Shown: positions 33,153 through 42,342 of the stretch, piece by piece
How the letters are laid out: every line of letters begins with the position of its first letter
How positions within the stretch are numbered: the first letter of the stretch is position 1
DNA from: Acinetobacter calcoaceticus
Lineage (GTDB): Bacteria; Pseudomonadota; Gammaproteobacteria; Pseudomonadales; Moraxellaceae
Length of the DNA stretch: 64,000 nucleotides
Direction: 5' to 3'
Assembly: GCF_900520355.1 (NCBI RefSeq)
Contig: NZ_LS999521.1
Span: 1,674,001 to 1,738,000, forward strand
Notes under the pieces: model-generated
Told to the model about the DNA's origin: nothing
The model's database searches: none
Seen by the model: the letters and a program-made list of their open reading frames with translations, nothing else
Position numbers and translations under genes: made by a program

Positions 33153-34595
33153 ATGAATAAACATTTATTGGCTAAAATTACTTTATTAGGTGCCGCTCAG
33201 CTACTTACACTCAACTCTGCATTTGCTGATATTCCTCTTACTCCATCTCAGTTTGCTAAAGCGAAAACAGAAAATTTTGACAAGAAAGTTATTCTCTCTA
33301 ATTTAAATAAGCCACATGCTTTGTTGTGGGGGCCTGATAATCAAATTTGGTTAACTGAGCGGGCAACAGGCAAGATTCTAAGAGTTAATCCAGAGTCGGG
33401 TAGTGTAAAAACAGTTTTTCAAGTTCCTGAAATTGTAAATGATGCGGATGGACAAAATGGTTTATTAGGTTTTGCCTTCCATCCTGACTTTAAACATAAT
33501 CCTTATATCTATGTTTCAGGCACATTTAAAAATCCGAAATCTACAGATAAAGAATTACCGAATCAAACGATTATTCGTCGATATACCTATAACAAGGCAA
33601 CAGATAGTTTTGAAAAGCCTGTAGATTTATTAGCTGGATTACCTTCATCGAAAGACCATCAGTCGGGCCGTCTTGTCATTGGTCCAGACCAAAAGATTTA
33701 CTATACGATTGGTGATCAGGGGCGTAACCAGCTTGCTTATTTATTCTTGCCAAACCAAGCACAACATACGCCGACTCAACAGGAACTGAGCGGCAAAGAC
33801 TATCATGCCTATATGGGTAAAGTATTACGCTTAAATCTGGATGGAAGTATTCCAAAAGATAATCCAAGTTTTAATGGTGTAGTTAGTCATATTTATACGC
33901 TCGGTCATCGTAACCCACAGGGCTTAGCATTTACTCCAAATGGAAAACTACTGCAATCTGAACAGGGCCCAAACTCTGACGATGAAATTAATCTCATTGT
34001 TAAAGGTGGTAACTATGGTTGGCCAAATGTAGCGGGTTATAAAGATGACAGCGGTTATGCGTATGCAAATTATTCGGCAGCAACCAATAAAGCACAAATT
34101 AAAGATTTAGGACAAAATGGTTTAAAAGTAGCAGCAGGTGTTCCTGTGACTAAAGAGTCTGAATGGACTGGTAAAAACTTTGTGCCGCCGCTAAAAACCT
34201 TATATACCGTCCAAGATACCTATAACTATAATGACCCCACTTGCGGGGAGATGACTTACATTTGCTGGCCAACAGTTGCGCCGTCATCTGCTTATGTCTA
34301 TAAGGGCGGCAAAAAAGCAATTTCTGGTTGGGAAAATACATTATTGGTTCCATCTTTAAAGCGCGGTGTTATTTTCCGTATTAAGCTAGATCCAACTTAC
34401 AGTGCTACTTATGATGATGCTGTACCGATGTTTAAGAGCAATAACCGTTATCGTGATGTGATTGCAAGTCCAGATGGGAATGTTTTATACGTGTTAACTG
34501 ATACTGCCGGAAATGTCCAAAAAGATGATGGTTCTGTAACGAATACATTAGAAAACCCCGGATCTCTGATTAGATTTACATATAAAGCTCAGTAA
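33153..34595 (+). CDS. gdhB: Soluble PQQ-dependent glucose dehydrogenase
   Basis: 480 residues. Sec signal of 25 residues (cleavage after AFA). Six-bladed propeller with active-site residues matching the A. calcoaceticus enzyme: Gln101, His169 (base), Arg253 and Asn254 (mature Gln76, His144, Arg228, Asn229). AAGGTGG lies before the ATG. It oxidises glucose and other aldoses to lactones in the periplasm with PQQ and calcium. I recall near-identity to the A. calcoaceticus LMD 79.41 protein, which helps place the genus. Confidence 0.97.
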   Translation: MNKHLLAKITLLGAAQLLTLNSAFADIPLTPSQFAKAKTENFDKKVILSNLNKPHALLWGPDNQIWLTERATGKILRVNPESGSVKTVFQVPEIVNDADGQNGLLGFAFHPDFKHNPYIYVSGTFKNPKSTDKELPNQTIIRRYTYNKATDSFEKPVDLLAGLPSSKDHQSGRLVIGPDQKIYYTIGDQGRNQLAYLFLPNQAQHTPTQQELSGKDYHAYMGKVLRLNLDGSIPKDNPSFNGVVSHIYTLGHRNPQGLAFTPNGKLLQSEQGPNSDDEINLIVKGGNYGWPNVAGYKDDSGYAYANYSAATNKAQIKDLGQNGLKVAAGVPVTKESEWTGKNFVPPLKTLYTVQDTYNYNDPTCGEMTYICWPTVAPSSAYVYKGGKKAISGWENTLLVPSLKRGVIFRIKLDPTYSATYDDAVPMFKSNNRYRDVIASPDGNVLYVLTDTAGNVQKDDGSVTNTLENPGSLIRFTYKAQ

Positions 34596-34606
34596 CAGAG
34601 GCTATT

Positions 34607-34639
34607 AAAAAAACCGATCTACATAAGATCGGTTTTTTT
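34607..34639. terminator. Bidirectional terminator
   Basis: AAAACCGATCT/AGATCGGTTTT with a 5-nt loop and T run, between gdhB and the convergent uspA-like gene. Confidence 0.9.
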
Positions 34640-34653
34640 CAGTTTAAGAAAAA

Positions 34654-35097
34654 CTATTCAGTTACGACTAATACCGGTAAATGAATTTCTCCTAAAAGAG
34701 CTTGAGTCACACTTCCTAAGAAGAACTTTTTAAACCCTTTTCGACCATGAGAGCCAATGACTAACAAGTCTGCTTTGAGCTCAGTAGCTGCTTTAATAAT
34801 TTCTGTGTGAATTGTTTGACCTTCAACAATTTTTGTTTCAACAGAAATTCCATGTTGGCTAAATTGCTCTTTTGCTTGGTCTAAAATACCCTGAATAGAT
34901 GCTTTAGCTTTATTAAAATAATCCTGTGCTAATTCTGTACTATCAATGAATTCTACAGAAATAAAAGGATCTATCGTAAGCGCATATACTAGAGTCACTT
35001 TACTACCAAAGGCTTTAGCAAGACTTGCAGCGTGATTTACAGCAATGAGTGAAGTAGGAGAACCATCGACTGGAACCAAAATATGGTGGTAACTCAT
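34654..35097 (-). CDS. Universal stress protein (UspA family)
   Basis: 147 residues from ATG 35097 (AAGGAG 6 nt upstream; the upstream in-frame start at 35124 lacks one). HILVPVDGSPTSLIAVNHA at the start and the ATP-binding GSHGRKGFKKFFLGSVTQAL motif (G-2x-G-9x-G-S/T). Probably binds ATP. Single gene; function in stress survival by family. Confidence 0.93.
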   Translation of the reverse strand: MSYHHILVPVDGSPTSLIAVNHAASLAKAFGSKVTLVYALTIDPFISVEFIDSTELAQDYFNKAKASIQGILDQAKEQFSQHGISVETKIVEGQTIHTEIIKAATELKADLLVIGSHGRKGFKKFFLGSVTQALLGEIHLPVLVVTE

Positions 35098-35240
35098 ATA
35101 TTGCTCCTTATTGTCTTTTGACAATGTTTATCTTAGAAGAAATTAAGTTTGTTATCGTTATGGTTATATTATCGCCAATTTTTATAATTTTATTGTTTAT
35201 TTTTAGTGTGAATAAGTGAGCCGTAAATTCTCTTAAGCAT

Positions 35241-37337
35241 TTATCTTAAGACATGATAATGACTTTCTAAATAAGGCTGATTTTGCTTAAGTATAGAGAT
35301 AACTTGGTTAGCATCAACAGCAGATTCAAACAAAAATCCTTGGCCTATGTTGTATCCAAATTGACGAAGTAATTCTTCTTGTTCTGGGGTTTCGATGCCC
35401 TCTGCAATGAGCCCAAGTGACAGATTAGGGGCGAGTAACCCAATCGCTTGTACAATGGCATAGATAGATGGGTCATGTTGCATCTTTTGTATAAAACTAC
35501 AATCCACTTTTAAACTGTCAATTGGATAGTCACGAATATGGGTAAGCGATGAAAAACCTGTACCAAAGTCGTCTAGTGCAATACGTACACCATGTTGTTT
35601 TAATTTATTGAGCGCTCGGATCACATAATCTGAACCTCGGTCACCCAGCATATGTTCAGTGACTTCTACTTCAATATAATGTGTTGGAATTTGAAATTGA
35701 TTGATCTTTTTCAAAAGCCGTTCAGCATAGTTGTCTCTTAAAAACTCGACAGGTGCAGCATTGAGCGAAACAGGAAGAGGTTTAATATCAAGATCTATCC
35801 ATTTTGCGATGTCACGTAAAACTTGATGCTGCATAGTTTCACCGATTTTACTCGCTAAGTTATAATCTTTAAAAGCCTCTGCAATTTGTGATGGATAACC
35901 TCTTTGAGCTGAAGTTGTATGCCATCGTAATAAAGCTTCAAAACCTACAACACGATGGGTTCTTAAGTCGACTTTGGGTTGATAGTAGGGCTGGATTGTA
36001 TGATGGCGAATAAGCTGTCGCGCTAAATTAAGTTGAGATGCGACTGTTTCGGTCATTTGCATCATGCATGGATCATACATGCGAATACCGCCACGACCAC
36101 GGGCTTTTAAGTCATGCAATGCCATATCTGCACAACTTAGTAAACCTGACTGGTCTATAGCATCTTGGGGATAGATCGCACAACCGATACTCATACCGCC
36201 ATTTAGAGCATTACCTAAATAGGTAATAGGCAGATTTAGCTGCTGAAGTAAAATGGCTGCTAGATCGCGTACATCATTTTCAGATTTAAGGTTATTAATA
36301 ATAACTGCAAACTCATCTCCACCCAGTCTTGCAACAAAACATCTTTCATCATCAACACAATGACTAAACCGTTTGGATAAGACTTTTAAAAGATGATCGC
36401 CTGCGCTATGTCCTAAAGTGTCATTAATATGCTTAAAATGATCAAGATCAATTAATAGTAAACCAACACTTGTTTGATTATCTTTTGAATATGCAAGGGT
36501 ACGTTTAAGCTGGAATTTAAATGAACGACGATTACATAATCCAGTTAGTTCATCTCGCTCACTCATGTTTCTAAGCAGATTTTCTGCCAAATGCTGTTGA
36601 GTAACGTTACGTGATACACAAAGTATTTGTATGATTTCACCATTTTCCCGATGAATCGGGGTAAGCATATTATCCCAATATTCGGGGTCCTGACTTGGTA
36701 AACAGCTCATTCCAGCAAATCTGGCAATTTTGCCCTGAAGCGCTTTTTTTAAAGCGACGCGTCCACGTTTACGAATATGAGGTGGCAAAAGCTCAAGCCA
36801 TTTCATACCAAATTTTGTTTCATCAACAGGAACACCCAAAGCGAGGCATCCTGATTTGTTCATATGAGAAACTGTGCCGTCTACATTTAATACTTTAATG
36901 CAATCTACACTGATGTCTAACATTTGATTTTGTATTTCAATATTCTTTTGTAAGTTTTGTTGTTCTTGAATATCGTGATCAATATCTAAAAAGCTGACAT
37001 ACCATTCACTGGCTAAAGAAGAGCCGCGATATTTGGATGCTTGAATGGAGAGTTTGCACCATCTATATTGATTGCCACTTTGTAAAAGTCGGCATTTTAA
37101 TTCTATTCTTTTTTTCAGACGAATTGCTTCAAGCCATCTATTTTTGACTTCATCTAAATCGACAGGTGATATAAAATCCAACCATTGCTGAGGTAATGGA
37201 GAAAAAGTTTCCTGCCAATATTCTGTACACTCTACATTGCAATATAATATCAAGCCATTTTCATCACTTACCCAAGTCGGTAGTGGAATTTGCTCAACAA
37301 TAAAATGCTTTTGGGTGTTGTTCGACATTGAAGTCAT
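35241..37337 (-). CDS. PAS-PAS-GGDEF-EAL cyclic-di-GMP protein
   Basis: 698 residues, cytosolic. Two PAS-type sensor regions (~10-125 and ~135-255), GGDEF domain (~265-425) with RLGGDEFAV, and EAL domain (~435-690) with FEALLRWH and ALDDFGTGFSSL. Intact GGDEF and EAL motifs leave open whether it makes or degrades c-di-GMP; the EAL metal and catalytic residues look complete, so phosphodiesterase activity is likely. The ATG at 37337 has TAGG 8 nt upstream. Confidence 0.93.
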   Translation of the reverse strand: MTSMSNNTQKHFIVEQIPLPTWVSDENGLILYCNVECTEYWQETFSPLPQQWLDFISPVDLDEVKNRWLEAIRLKKRIELKCRLLQSGNQYRWCKLSIQASKYRGSSLASEWYVSFLDIDHDIQEQQNLQKNIEIQNQMLDISVDCIKVLNVDGTVSHMNKSGCLALGVPVDETKFGMKWLELLPPHIRKRGRVALKKALQGKIARFAGMSCLPSQDPEYWDNMLTPIHRENGEIIQILCVSRNVTQQHLAENLLRNMSERDELTGLCNRRSFKFQLKRTLAYSKDNQTSVGLLLIDLDHFKHINDTLGHSAGDHLLKVLSKRFSHCVDDERCFVARLGGDEFAVIINNLKSENDVRDLAAILLQQLNLPITYLGNALNGGMSIGCAIYPQDAIDQSGLLSCADMALHDLKARGRGGIRMYDPCMMQMTETVASQLNLARQLIRHHTIQPYYQPKVDLRTHRVVGFEALLRWHTTSAQRGYPSQIAEAFKDYNLASKIGETMQHQVLRDIAKWIDLDIKPLPVSLNAAPVEFLRDNYAERLLKKINQFQIPTHYIEVEVTEHMLGDRGSDYVIRALNKLKQHGVRIALDDFGTGFSSLTHIRDYPIDSLKVDCSFIQKMQHDPSIYAIVQAIGLLAPNLSLGLIAEGIETPEQEELLRQFGYNIGQGFLFESAVDANQVISILKQNQPYLESHYHVLR

Positions 37338-37938
37338 AACATGCCTAGAAAGATTGTATGGGCGGGTAATCTATTTATCAGTCATTATTGTAATCTTTCT
37401 GTAGTAACCAAAACAGTAATAAATAAATCTCACCTGTCTTTTTTTTGAACTAAATTTGAGGTGTTAAACAAATTATATACTTAATATTTAATTTATGTTT
37501 TTGTTATTTATTGATTTTTATTTGTGATAAGTTAAAAAAATATTTATGCTTATTTTTGTAAAAAACTTATTAAAACAGAAGCTTATAATTGCCTTTAAAG
37601 ACTTATCTTAATAAGACCAATGAAAATAAATTATAAAAATGATATGAAGTAATTTGCAATAATTAAAATTTTAATAAAACAAAATTTAACCATAATATAT
37701 AAAGAGGGAAAGGTTTTAAAAAGTCTGATTAAATACAATAACCACTATTAAGTTTACAAAAGTAATATAAAATAAAGGCTTATATTATCGTAAAATCGTT
37801 TTCATCAAGAAGGATATATATTTCCTTTTTGTGCATTTTATAGCCTACATTTTCCCCAAGATGTAGGTTTTTTTTATTCTTAATTTTTGATTTTATAATC
37901 TCTAACTATTAAAAATAAAAAAAAGCCAAATGGCTTTT
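37338..37938. other. Intergenic stretch with terminator-like hairpins
   Basis: 601 bp, very AT-rich. Holds AAGGA/TCCTT (37810-37827) followed by T5 and a strong terminator at 37844-37875. No gene precedes the terminator on the + strand, so a short RNA may end here, but no convincing promoter was found. Confidence 0.45.
37844..37875 (+). terminator. Terminator of an unidentified + strand transcript
   Basis: CCTACAT/ATGTAGG stem, loop TTTCCCCAAG, T8. The loop resembles that of the sRNA terminator at 28014-28042. Confidence 0.7.
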
Positions 37939-37942
37939 TTAT
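37918..37942 (-). terminator. Terminator of the small gene at 37939
   Basis: AAAAAGCC/GGCTTTTT hairpin with a 4-nt loop, overlapping the stop of the minus-strand gene. Confidence 0.75.
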
Positions 37943-38154
37943 ACAGTTTCAGGTTGCTTCAACTCTTGTTGAATATAAAGATTCATATAATATTGTTCAA
38001 TATAATCATCAGCATAATTGTTTGCTAAGGTTTTTGTTGCCACTTGTTCATGTTTTAAATAGCAGTTTGTTTCGAGGTCTTTTTCAAGTACCCACCATTG
38101 ACGGTTAATACGACGCACTTGAAACTTGTCACTTTTGTATTTTCTTTTAGCCAT
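37939..38154 (-). CDS. Small basic protein of unknown function
   Basis: 71 residues from ATG 38154. Begins MAKRKYKSDKFQVRRINRQW and continues WVLEKDLETNCYLKHEQVAT; basic, Tyr/Gln-rich, no membrane segment. It has its own terminator. No family recognised; composition suggests a nucleic-acid contact but this is weak. Confidence 0.5.
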   Translation of the reverse strand: MAKRKYKSDKFQVRRINRQWWVLEKDLETNCYLKHEQVATKTLANNYADDYIEQYYMNLYIQQELKQPETV

Positions 38155-38294
38155 TTTCAAAAATTTGCTATTCAGTTGTTGAAAGAGAATTTCTACTGGA
38201 CTTAGAGGCTCAAGTCAACAGATGAGAAGTTAATTGATTATTTTATGTAGGGGAGTTGTTTCTATTAAGACCTAGATGAAGCATTAAAATAGAG

Positions 38295-38320
38295 AAAGCT
38301 CTCGTAAAGAGAGCTTAATT
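38295..38320 (-). terminator. Terminator of the MarR gene
   Basis: AAGCTCTC/GAGAGCTT hairpin with a short loop, about 25 nt after the MarR stop. Confidence 0.65.
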
Positions 38321-38346
38321 ATTAGTATAAAACATCTGTTTCTCTT

Positions 38347-38811
38347 TTAACGAGAAAGATTCTTTAAAAGTAATTTTAAACTTTCCATCATTTTTTCTAA
38401 TTGTAACGGAGTGATACCTTCGAAAGATTGTTCGAGTACCACGCTGGTTAGATCATTAATCTTATTGATCATTTCAGTACCTTTTTCTGTAAGTACTACG
38501 CGGGTGATTCGACCATCGGTCTGACAAGAATAAGTTTCAACCAAACCTTCATCTTTTAAACGATAAACAATCTTAGTAGTCGTCGACATTTTTGAAATAA
38601 TCATATCTGAAAGTTCAGAAACACTCGCATGGGGCTTACTGCTTAAAGCCAACATAATGCGTCGACGTGAGTTATCTAAACCATATTTTTTTAAAGCATT
38701 ATCAATATTTTGTACATACTGAGCATGTACTTGAGTAATCCAATAATATGGAAAATCTTCAAGAGTAAAAGATTCTGTTGTAGGTAAAAAACGCGCATAC
38801 TTCTTTGTCAT
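38347..38811 (-). CDS. MarR-family transcriptional regulator
   Basis: 154 residues, MarR winged helix: HASVSELSDMIISKMSTTTKIVYRLKDEGLVET and the wing DGRITRVVLTEKGTEM. Flanking helices form the dimer interface. Target unknown; it has no divergent neighbour closer than the long stretch to 39677. Confidence 0.85.
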   Translation of the reverse strand: MTKKYARFLPTTESFTLEDFPYYWITQVHAQYVQNIDNALKKYGLDNSRRRIMLALSSKPHASVSELSDMIISKMSTTTKIVYRLKDEGLVETYSCQTDGRITRVVLTEKGTEMINKINDLTSVVLEQSFEGITPLQLEKMMESLKLLLKNLSR

Positions 38812-39677
38812 TGACTTTTCCCCATACCTTGGTGGATCGCATTTCTGGTGAACTATCTTTAATAGTTGAAAAATATAGTTTCATCAAGCAAGTTATATCA
38901 GGACTTTACTTGGTGAGCAAAATTTATATAGTTAAATTTAACAATGACATGGTTTAACGGTCCTTATCTTGATAAACATTTCTATACTTTGCATAAACTA
39001 CAAATACTCTTCTTCTATAGTCAAAGTTTGTTGAAAGTTAATGTGACTGAATGGGTCATCGCCATTAGTTCCTTAAAATCTTTGACAGATATACAAGATT
39101 GCATTGAGGCTTGCTTGATTGTTAATTAAACAATATTGGCTTGCAGACGCATCGTAGAAAAAAAATTATGATTTGACCGTGGCATTGAACGAGATAGTTT
39201 TTGTCTCTAAAGTCATAATTACGAAAAATTAAGATATTTAAATAATAAATGTTTATAAATATCAAACTCTTGATGTGTTTTGTTTTTGATAAAATTTACC
39301 ATACATTTAACATGAATCATCAATTATTTAGTAAATTAAAAAGGGATCGTTTATTAACTTGTTGATTATTTTAATAAAATTAAAAAAACTGGTTGAGTAG
39401 TTAAGTTTATAAATTTAACTTTTTTATCTATAAATTATATTTTTAATAATTTTTACATCAGACAGGATGTCGCTCATCTTTTGAATCGAAAAAAGAACGA
39501 CTTTAACTGTTATGTTAGCAAGAAGAAGTACCTGCACAGGTTATGGCAAGGGCTACTCAGATTAAGTGATATAGGCCCTATTAGAATGGTTTGTTCAATA
39601 GGTTGAGCTTACGATTTTATTTGATTAAATAGATATAGTTTATAAAAAAGGGAGAACTTATATTCTCCCTTTTTTAA
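38812..39677. other. Long intergenic stretch between MarR gene and fruA
   Basis: 866 bp. Near the MarR start there are inverted repeats AACTAT/ATAGTT (about 38850-38867) and CATCAAGCAAGT paired with ACTTTACTTGGTG (about 38882-38915), candidate MarR operators. A 61-codon frame at 38944 has no support. A structured segment at 39500-39600 (CCTG-CA-CAGG, GGGC/GCCC) could be RNA but lacks a terminator of its own. Confidence 0.45.
39645..39676 (-). terminator. Terminator of fruBKA
   Basis: AAAAAAGGGAGAA ... TTCTCCCTTTTTT perfect stem with a short loop, just after the fruA stop on the minus strand. Confidence 0.9.
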
Positions 39678-41393
39678 TTATGAAATGGTCACACCCTTTT
39701 CTTCTATCTTTTTCTTAACAATTGCATAGCTTATTCCAGTAACAATACTACCAGCAGCAATTGCAGCGAGATATAACCAAGCGTGATTAATTGCATTTGG
39801 AATTAAAAGAACAAATACACCGCCGTGAGGAGTTACTAATTCGCAATGGAATAAGGCAACAAGTGCTCCTGTCACGGCGCCACCTAAAATACAAGTTGGG
39901 ATAACACGCATTGGGTCTTTAGCTGCAAAAGGAATTGCACCCTCTGAAATAAAACATAAACCTAGTACAAAAGCGGCTTTCCCAGCATCTTTCTCTCCTG
40001 TGCTAAATTTATTTTTGGCCACGAAAGTTGCAATAGCCATACCAATAGCAGGGACCATACCGCCCGCCATTGTTGCCGCCATTGGCATATAGGTATTTGT
40101 TGTTAGTAATCCGACAGTAAATGCGTAGGCTGCCTTATTGATTGGACCACCCAAATCAATACACATCATGCTTGCTAATATAATTCCCATTAACACAGCA
40201 TTTGTTGTACCCATATTGTTTAGGAAGTCTTTCATTAGCTCAAAAATATGTGCTACAGGTTGTCCAACCACATAGAACATAATAAGGCCAACAAATAACG
40301 TACCTAATAAAGGAATAATTAAAATGGGTTTAAGCGCTTCTAGACTAGTTGGAAGTTTAAGTTTCTTTGCAATAAAAAGAGCGATATAACCTGCAAGGAA
40401 ACCAGAAACAATACCGCCTAAAAAACCTGCTTGTAATTGAGAGGCGAGTAAGCCGCCAATTAAACCAGGTGCGAGTCCAGGACGATCAGCAATCGAGTAG
40501 GCAATATAACCCGATAACATTGGGACCATAAGCATAAATGCAGCGGCCCCAATTTGTTTTAAGATCGCAGGTAAACTTCCAGCTTGCTCAGCAGCATTTA
40601 GACCAAAGCATAAAGAGAGGGCAATTAAAAGACCTCCTGCTACGACCATAGGTAACATATAAGAAACACCTGTTAAGAGATGTTTATATACGCCAACCTT
40701 TTCGGTTTTATCTTTGTTTTCGGCTGATGTTTGTTGCTTACCTTGTTCTAAAACTTGAGCATTACTCATTGCTTCAGCAAAGGCTTTATCTGTTTGCTTT
40801 AATGCAAAACCAGTGCCACATCGGTAAACACGCTTGCCCACAAAACGGTCTGTATTAACTTCAATATCAGTTGCAAGAATTATGATATCTGCCTCAGCAA
40901 TAGCTTGAGCTGATAAAATATTTTTCGCACCAACGGAACCTTGTGTTTCTACTTCAATATCATAACCAAGTTTTTCTGCACCTTGTTGTAAAGCTTCAGC
41001 AGCCATAAAGGTGTGTGCAACCCCAGTAGGGCAAGCTGTAATTGCAACAAACTTAGTTGCTTTGTTTACTGATGTCGTATCACTCTGCCAATCTTGAGCT
41101 GGCTTAAAATGATCTAAGGCAGTTTGAAAAGCTGAATGAGCATCCTTTTTTATCTCTTCAATGCTAATTAAAGACAAAGGGTGGGTACCAAAAATATTAA
41201 GATCTTTCGGGCGTTGTCCAACAACAATAACTTGATCTAAGTTTTCATTCGCATCGAATTCATCAAGCGGAATAATGTTATTTGGATAACCCTGTTGGGT
41301 GGCGACTTGTGCAAGTTTACGAGCTAAAATCAAAGCATTGACTTGCTGTTGCGGACTATTAATGACAAATAATAAATATTTAGCAGTTGGCAT
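39678..41393 (-). CDS. fruA: Fructose PTS permease EIIBC
   Basis: 571 residues from ATG 41393 (a GTG three codons earlier is possible). An N-terminal degenerate IIB' part is followed by an active IIB domain with the phosphocysteine motif ITACPTGVAHTFMAAEAL, and then a IIC membrane domain with ~8-10 helices (GGPINKAAYAFT, PMAATMAGGMVPAIGMAI, ISEGAIPFA). Brings in fructose and phosphorylates it to fructose-1-phosphate. Its start lies inside the end of fruK (14-nt overlap). Confidence 0.93.
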   Translation of the reverse strand: MPTAKYLLFVINSPQQQVNALILARKLAQVATQQGYPNNIIPLDEFDANENLDQVIVVGQRPKDLNIFGTHPLSLISIEEIKKDAHSAFQTALDHFKPAQDWQSDTTSVNKATKFVAITACPTGVAHTFMAAEALQQGAEKLGYDIEVETQGSVGAKNILSAQAIAEADIIILATDIEVNTDRFVGKRVYRCGTGFALKQTDKAFAEAMSNAQVLEQGKQQTSAENKDKTEKVGVYKHLLTGVSYMLPMVVAGGLLIALSLCFGLNAAEQAGSLPAILKQIGAAAFMLMVPMLSGYIAYSIADRPGLAPGLIGGLLASQLQAGFLGGIVSGFLAGYIALFIAKKLKLPTSLEALKPILIIPLLGTLFVGLIMFYVVGQPVAHIFELMKDFLNNMGTTNAVLMGIILASMMCIDLGGPINKAAYAFTVGLLTTNTYMPMAATMAGGMVPAIGMAIATFVAKNKFSTGEKDAGKAAFVLGLCFISEGAIPFAAKDPMRVIPTCILGGAVTGALVALFHCELVTPHGGVFVLLIPNAINHAWLYLAAIAAGSIVTGISYAIVKKKIEEKGVTIS

Positions 41394-42327
41394 CAGATTC
41401 ACTCAATGAATTGATTGTAGTTTGGGCTTTTAATTGGACTAGCTTTTCAGCATTTGGAATCCGAAAGCCAATTTGTGTGACAGCATGGCTCGCAATTGCT
41501 GTAGCGGTTTTTAATGTTTCTTCAGCAGAAAAACCATTCATTAAGCCATGAATCATGCCTGCTAAAAGAGAGTCGCCTGCACCAACGGTACTTTTAACGA
41601 CTACTTTAGGGGCTTTGGCATGAAGTGGGTGAGTGTTGTGTAGCCAGTTTACACCGTCTTCACCCATCGAAATAACGACATGCTCAATTTCAGCTAAGTT
41701 TTCAAAAAGCTTTTTTTGTTCAGCATAGGTCGTGGCAGGAAGCTGATAGCTTTCTACTAATTCATCAGTATTGGGTTTAATCATCCAAGGCTGACACTCA
41801 ATTGCAGCGACTAATGCTTTACCACTTGTATCAAGAGCAACTTTTTTTCCTTGCCTTTGAATGAGCTTAATAAGCTGCTTTAACTCATCAATACTAAAAC
41901 CTTGTGGAAGGCTTCCTGCAATAGCAACGACTTCTACTTGCGGCAAAATCATTTCGATTTTCTGAAATAGGTTCTTTTTGTCTTGTTCAGAAACTAAAAA
42001 ACCTTTTCCATTTAAATCAGTCATGCGGCCGGAATGTTCAGCAATTTTTATATTTTGGCGAGTTTCACCTTCAATATAAATAAACTCAGGCTGGAATTGA
42101 GCTTCCTTAAAATGGTTATCAAAAATCTGTCTGTTAGTGGTTCCTAGAAAACCAGAAACAATAACCTCATGTCCCAAGTCTTTTAAAACCTGTGCAATAT
42201 TTAACCCTTTGCCTGCTGCATGTATTTCTACAGATTCTTGGCGATTTACTTCGCCAACCTGTAATTCATTGAGTTGTATAGTCACATCAATTGCAGGATT
42301 TAAAGTAATTGTTAAAACTTTAGCCAT
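41380..42327 (-). CDS. fruK: 1-phosphofructokinase
   Basis: 315 residues, PfkB-type ribokinase fold: TLNPAIDVTI at the start, AAGKGLNIAQVLKDLG, and the ATP/anion-hole motif STVGAGDSLLAGMIHG with the catalytic Asp. Makes fructose-1,6-bisphosphate from the fruA product. 15 nt after fruB. Confidence 0.95.
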   Translation of the reverse strand: MAKVLTITLNPAIDVTIQLNELQVGEVNRQESVEIHAAGKGLNIAQVLKDLGHEVIVSGFLGTTNRQIFDNHFKEAQFQPEFIYIEGETRQNIKIAEHSGRMTDLNGKGFLVSEQDKKNLFQKIEMILPQVEVVAIAGSLPQGFSIDELKQLIKLIQRQGKKVALDTSGKALVAAIECQPWMIKPNTDELVESYQLPATTYAEQKKLFENLAEIEHVVISMGEDGVNWLHNTHPLHAKAPKVVVKSTVGAGDSLLAGMIHGLMNGFSAEETLKTATAIASHAVTQIGFRIPNAEKLVQLKAQTTINSLSESDANC

Positions 42328-42342
42328 TACTGTTCCTAATCT

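Noticed and set aside
38944..39129. 61-codon + strand frame between the MarR gene and fruA
   Set aside because: No ribosome site, no recognisable composition and no neighbour link; probably chance.
39500..39610. Possible structured RNA (CCTGCACAGG and GGGC/GCCC pairings)
   Set aside because: No promoter and no own terminator; pairing is too weak to call an RNA gene.
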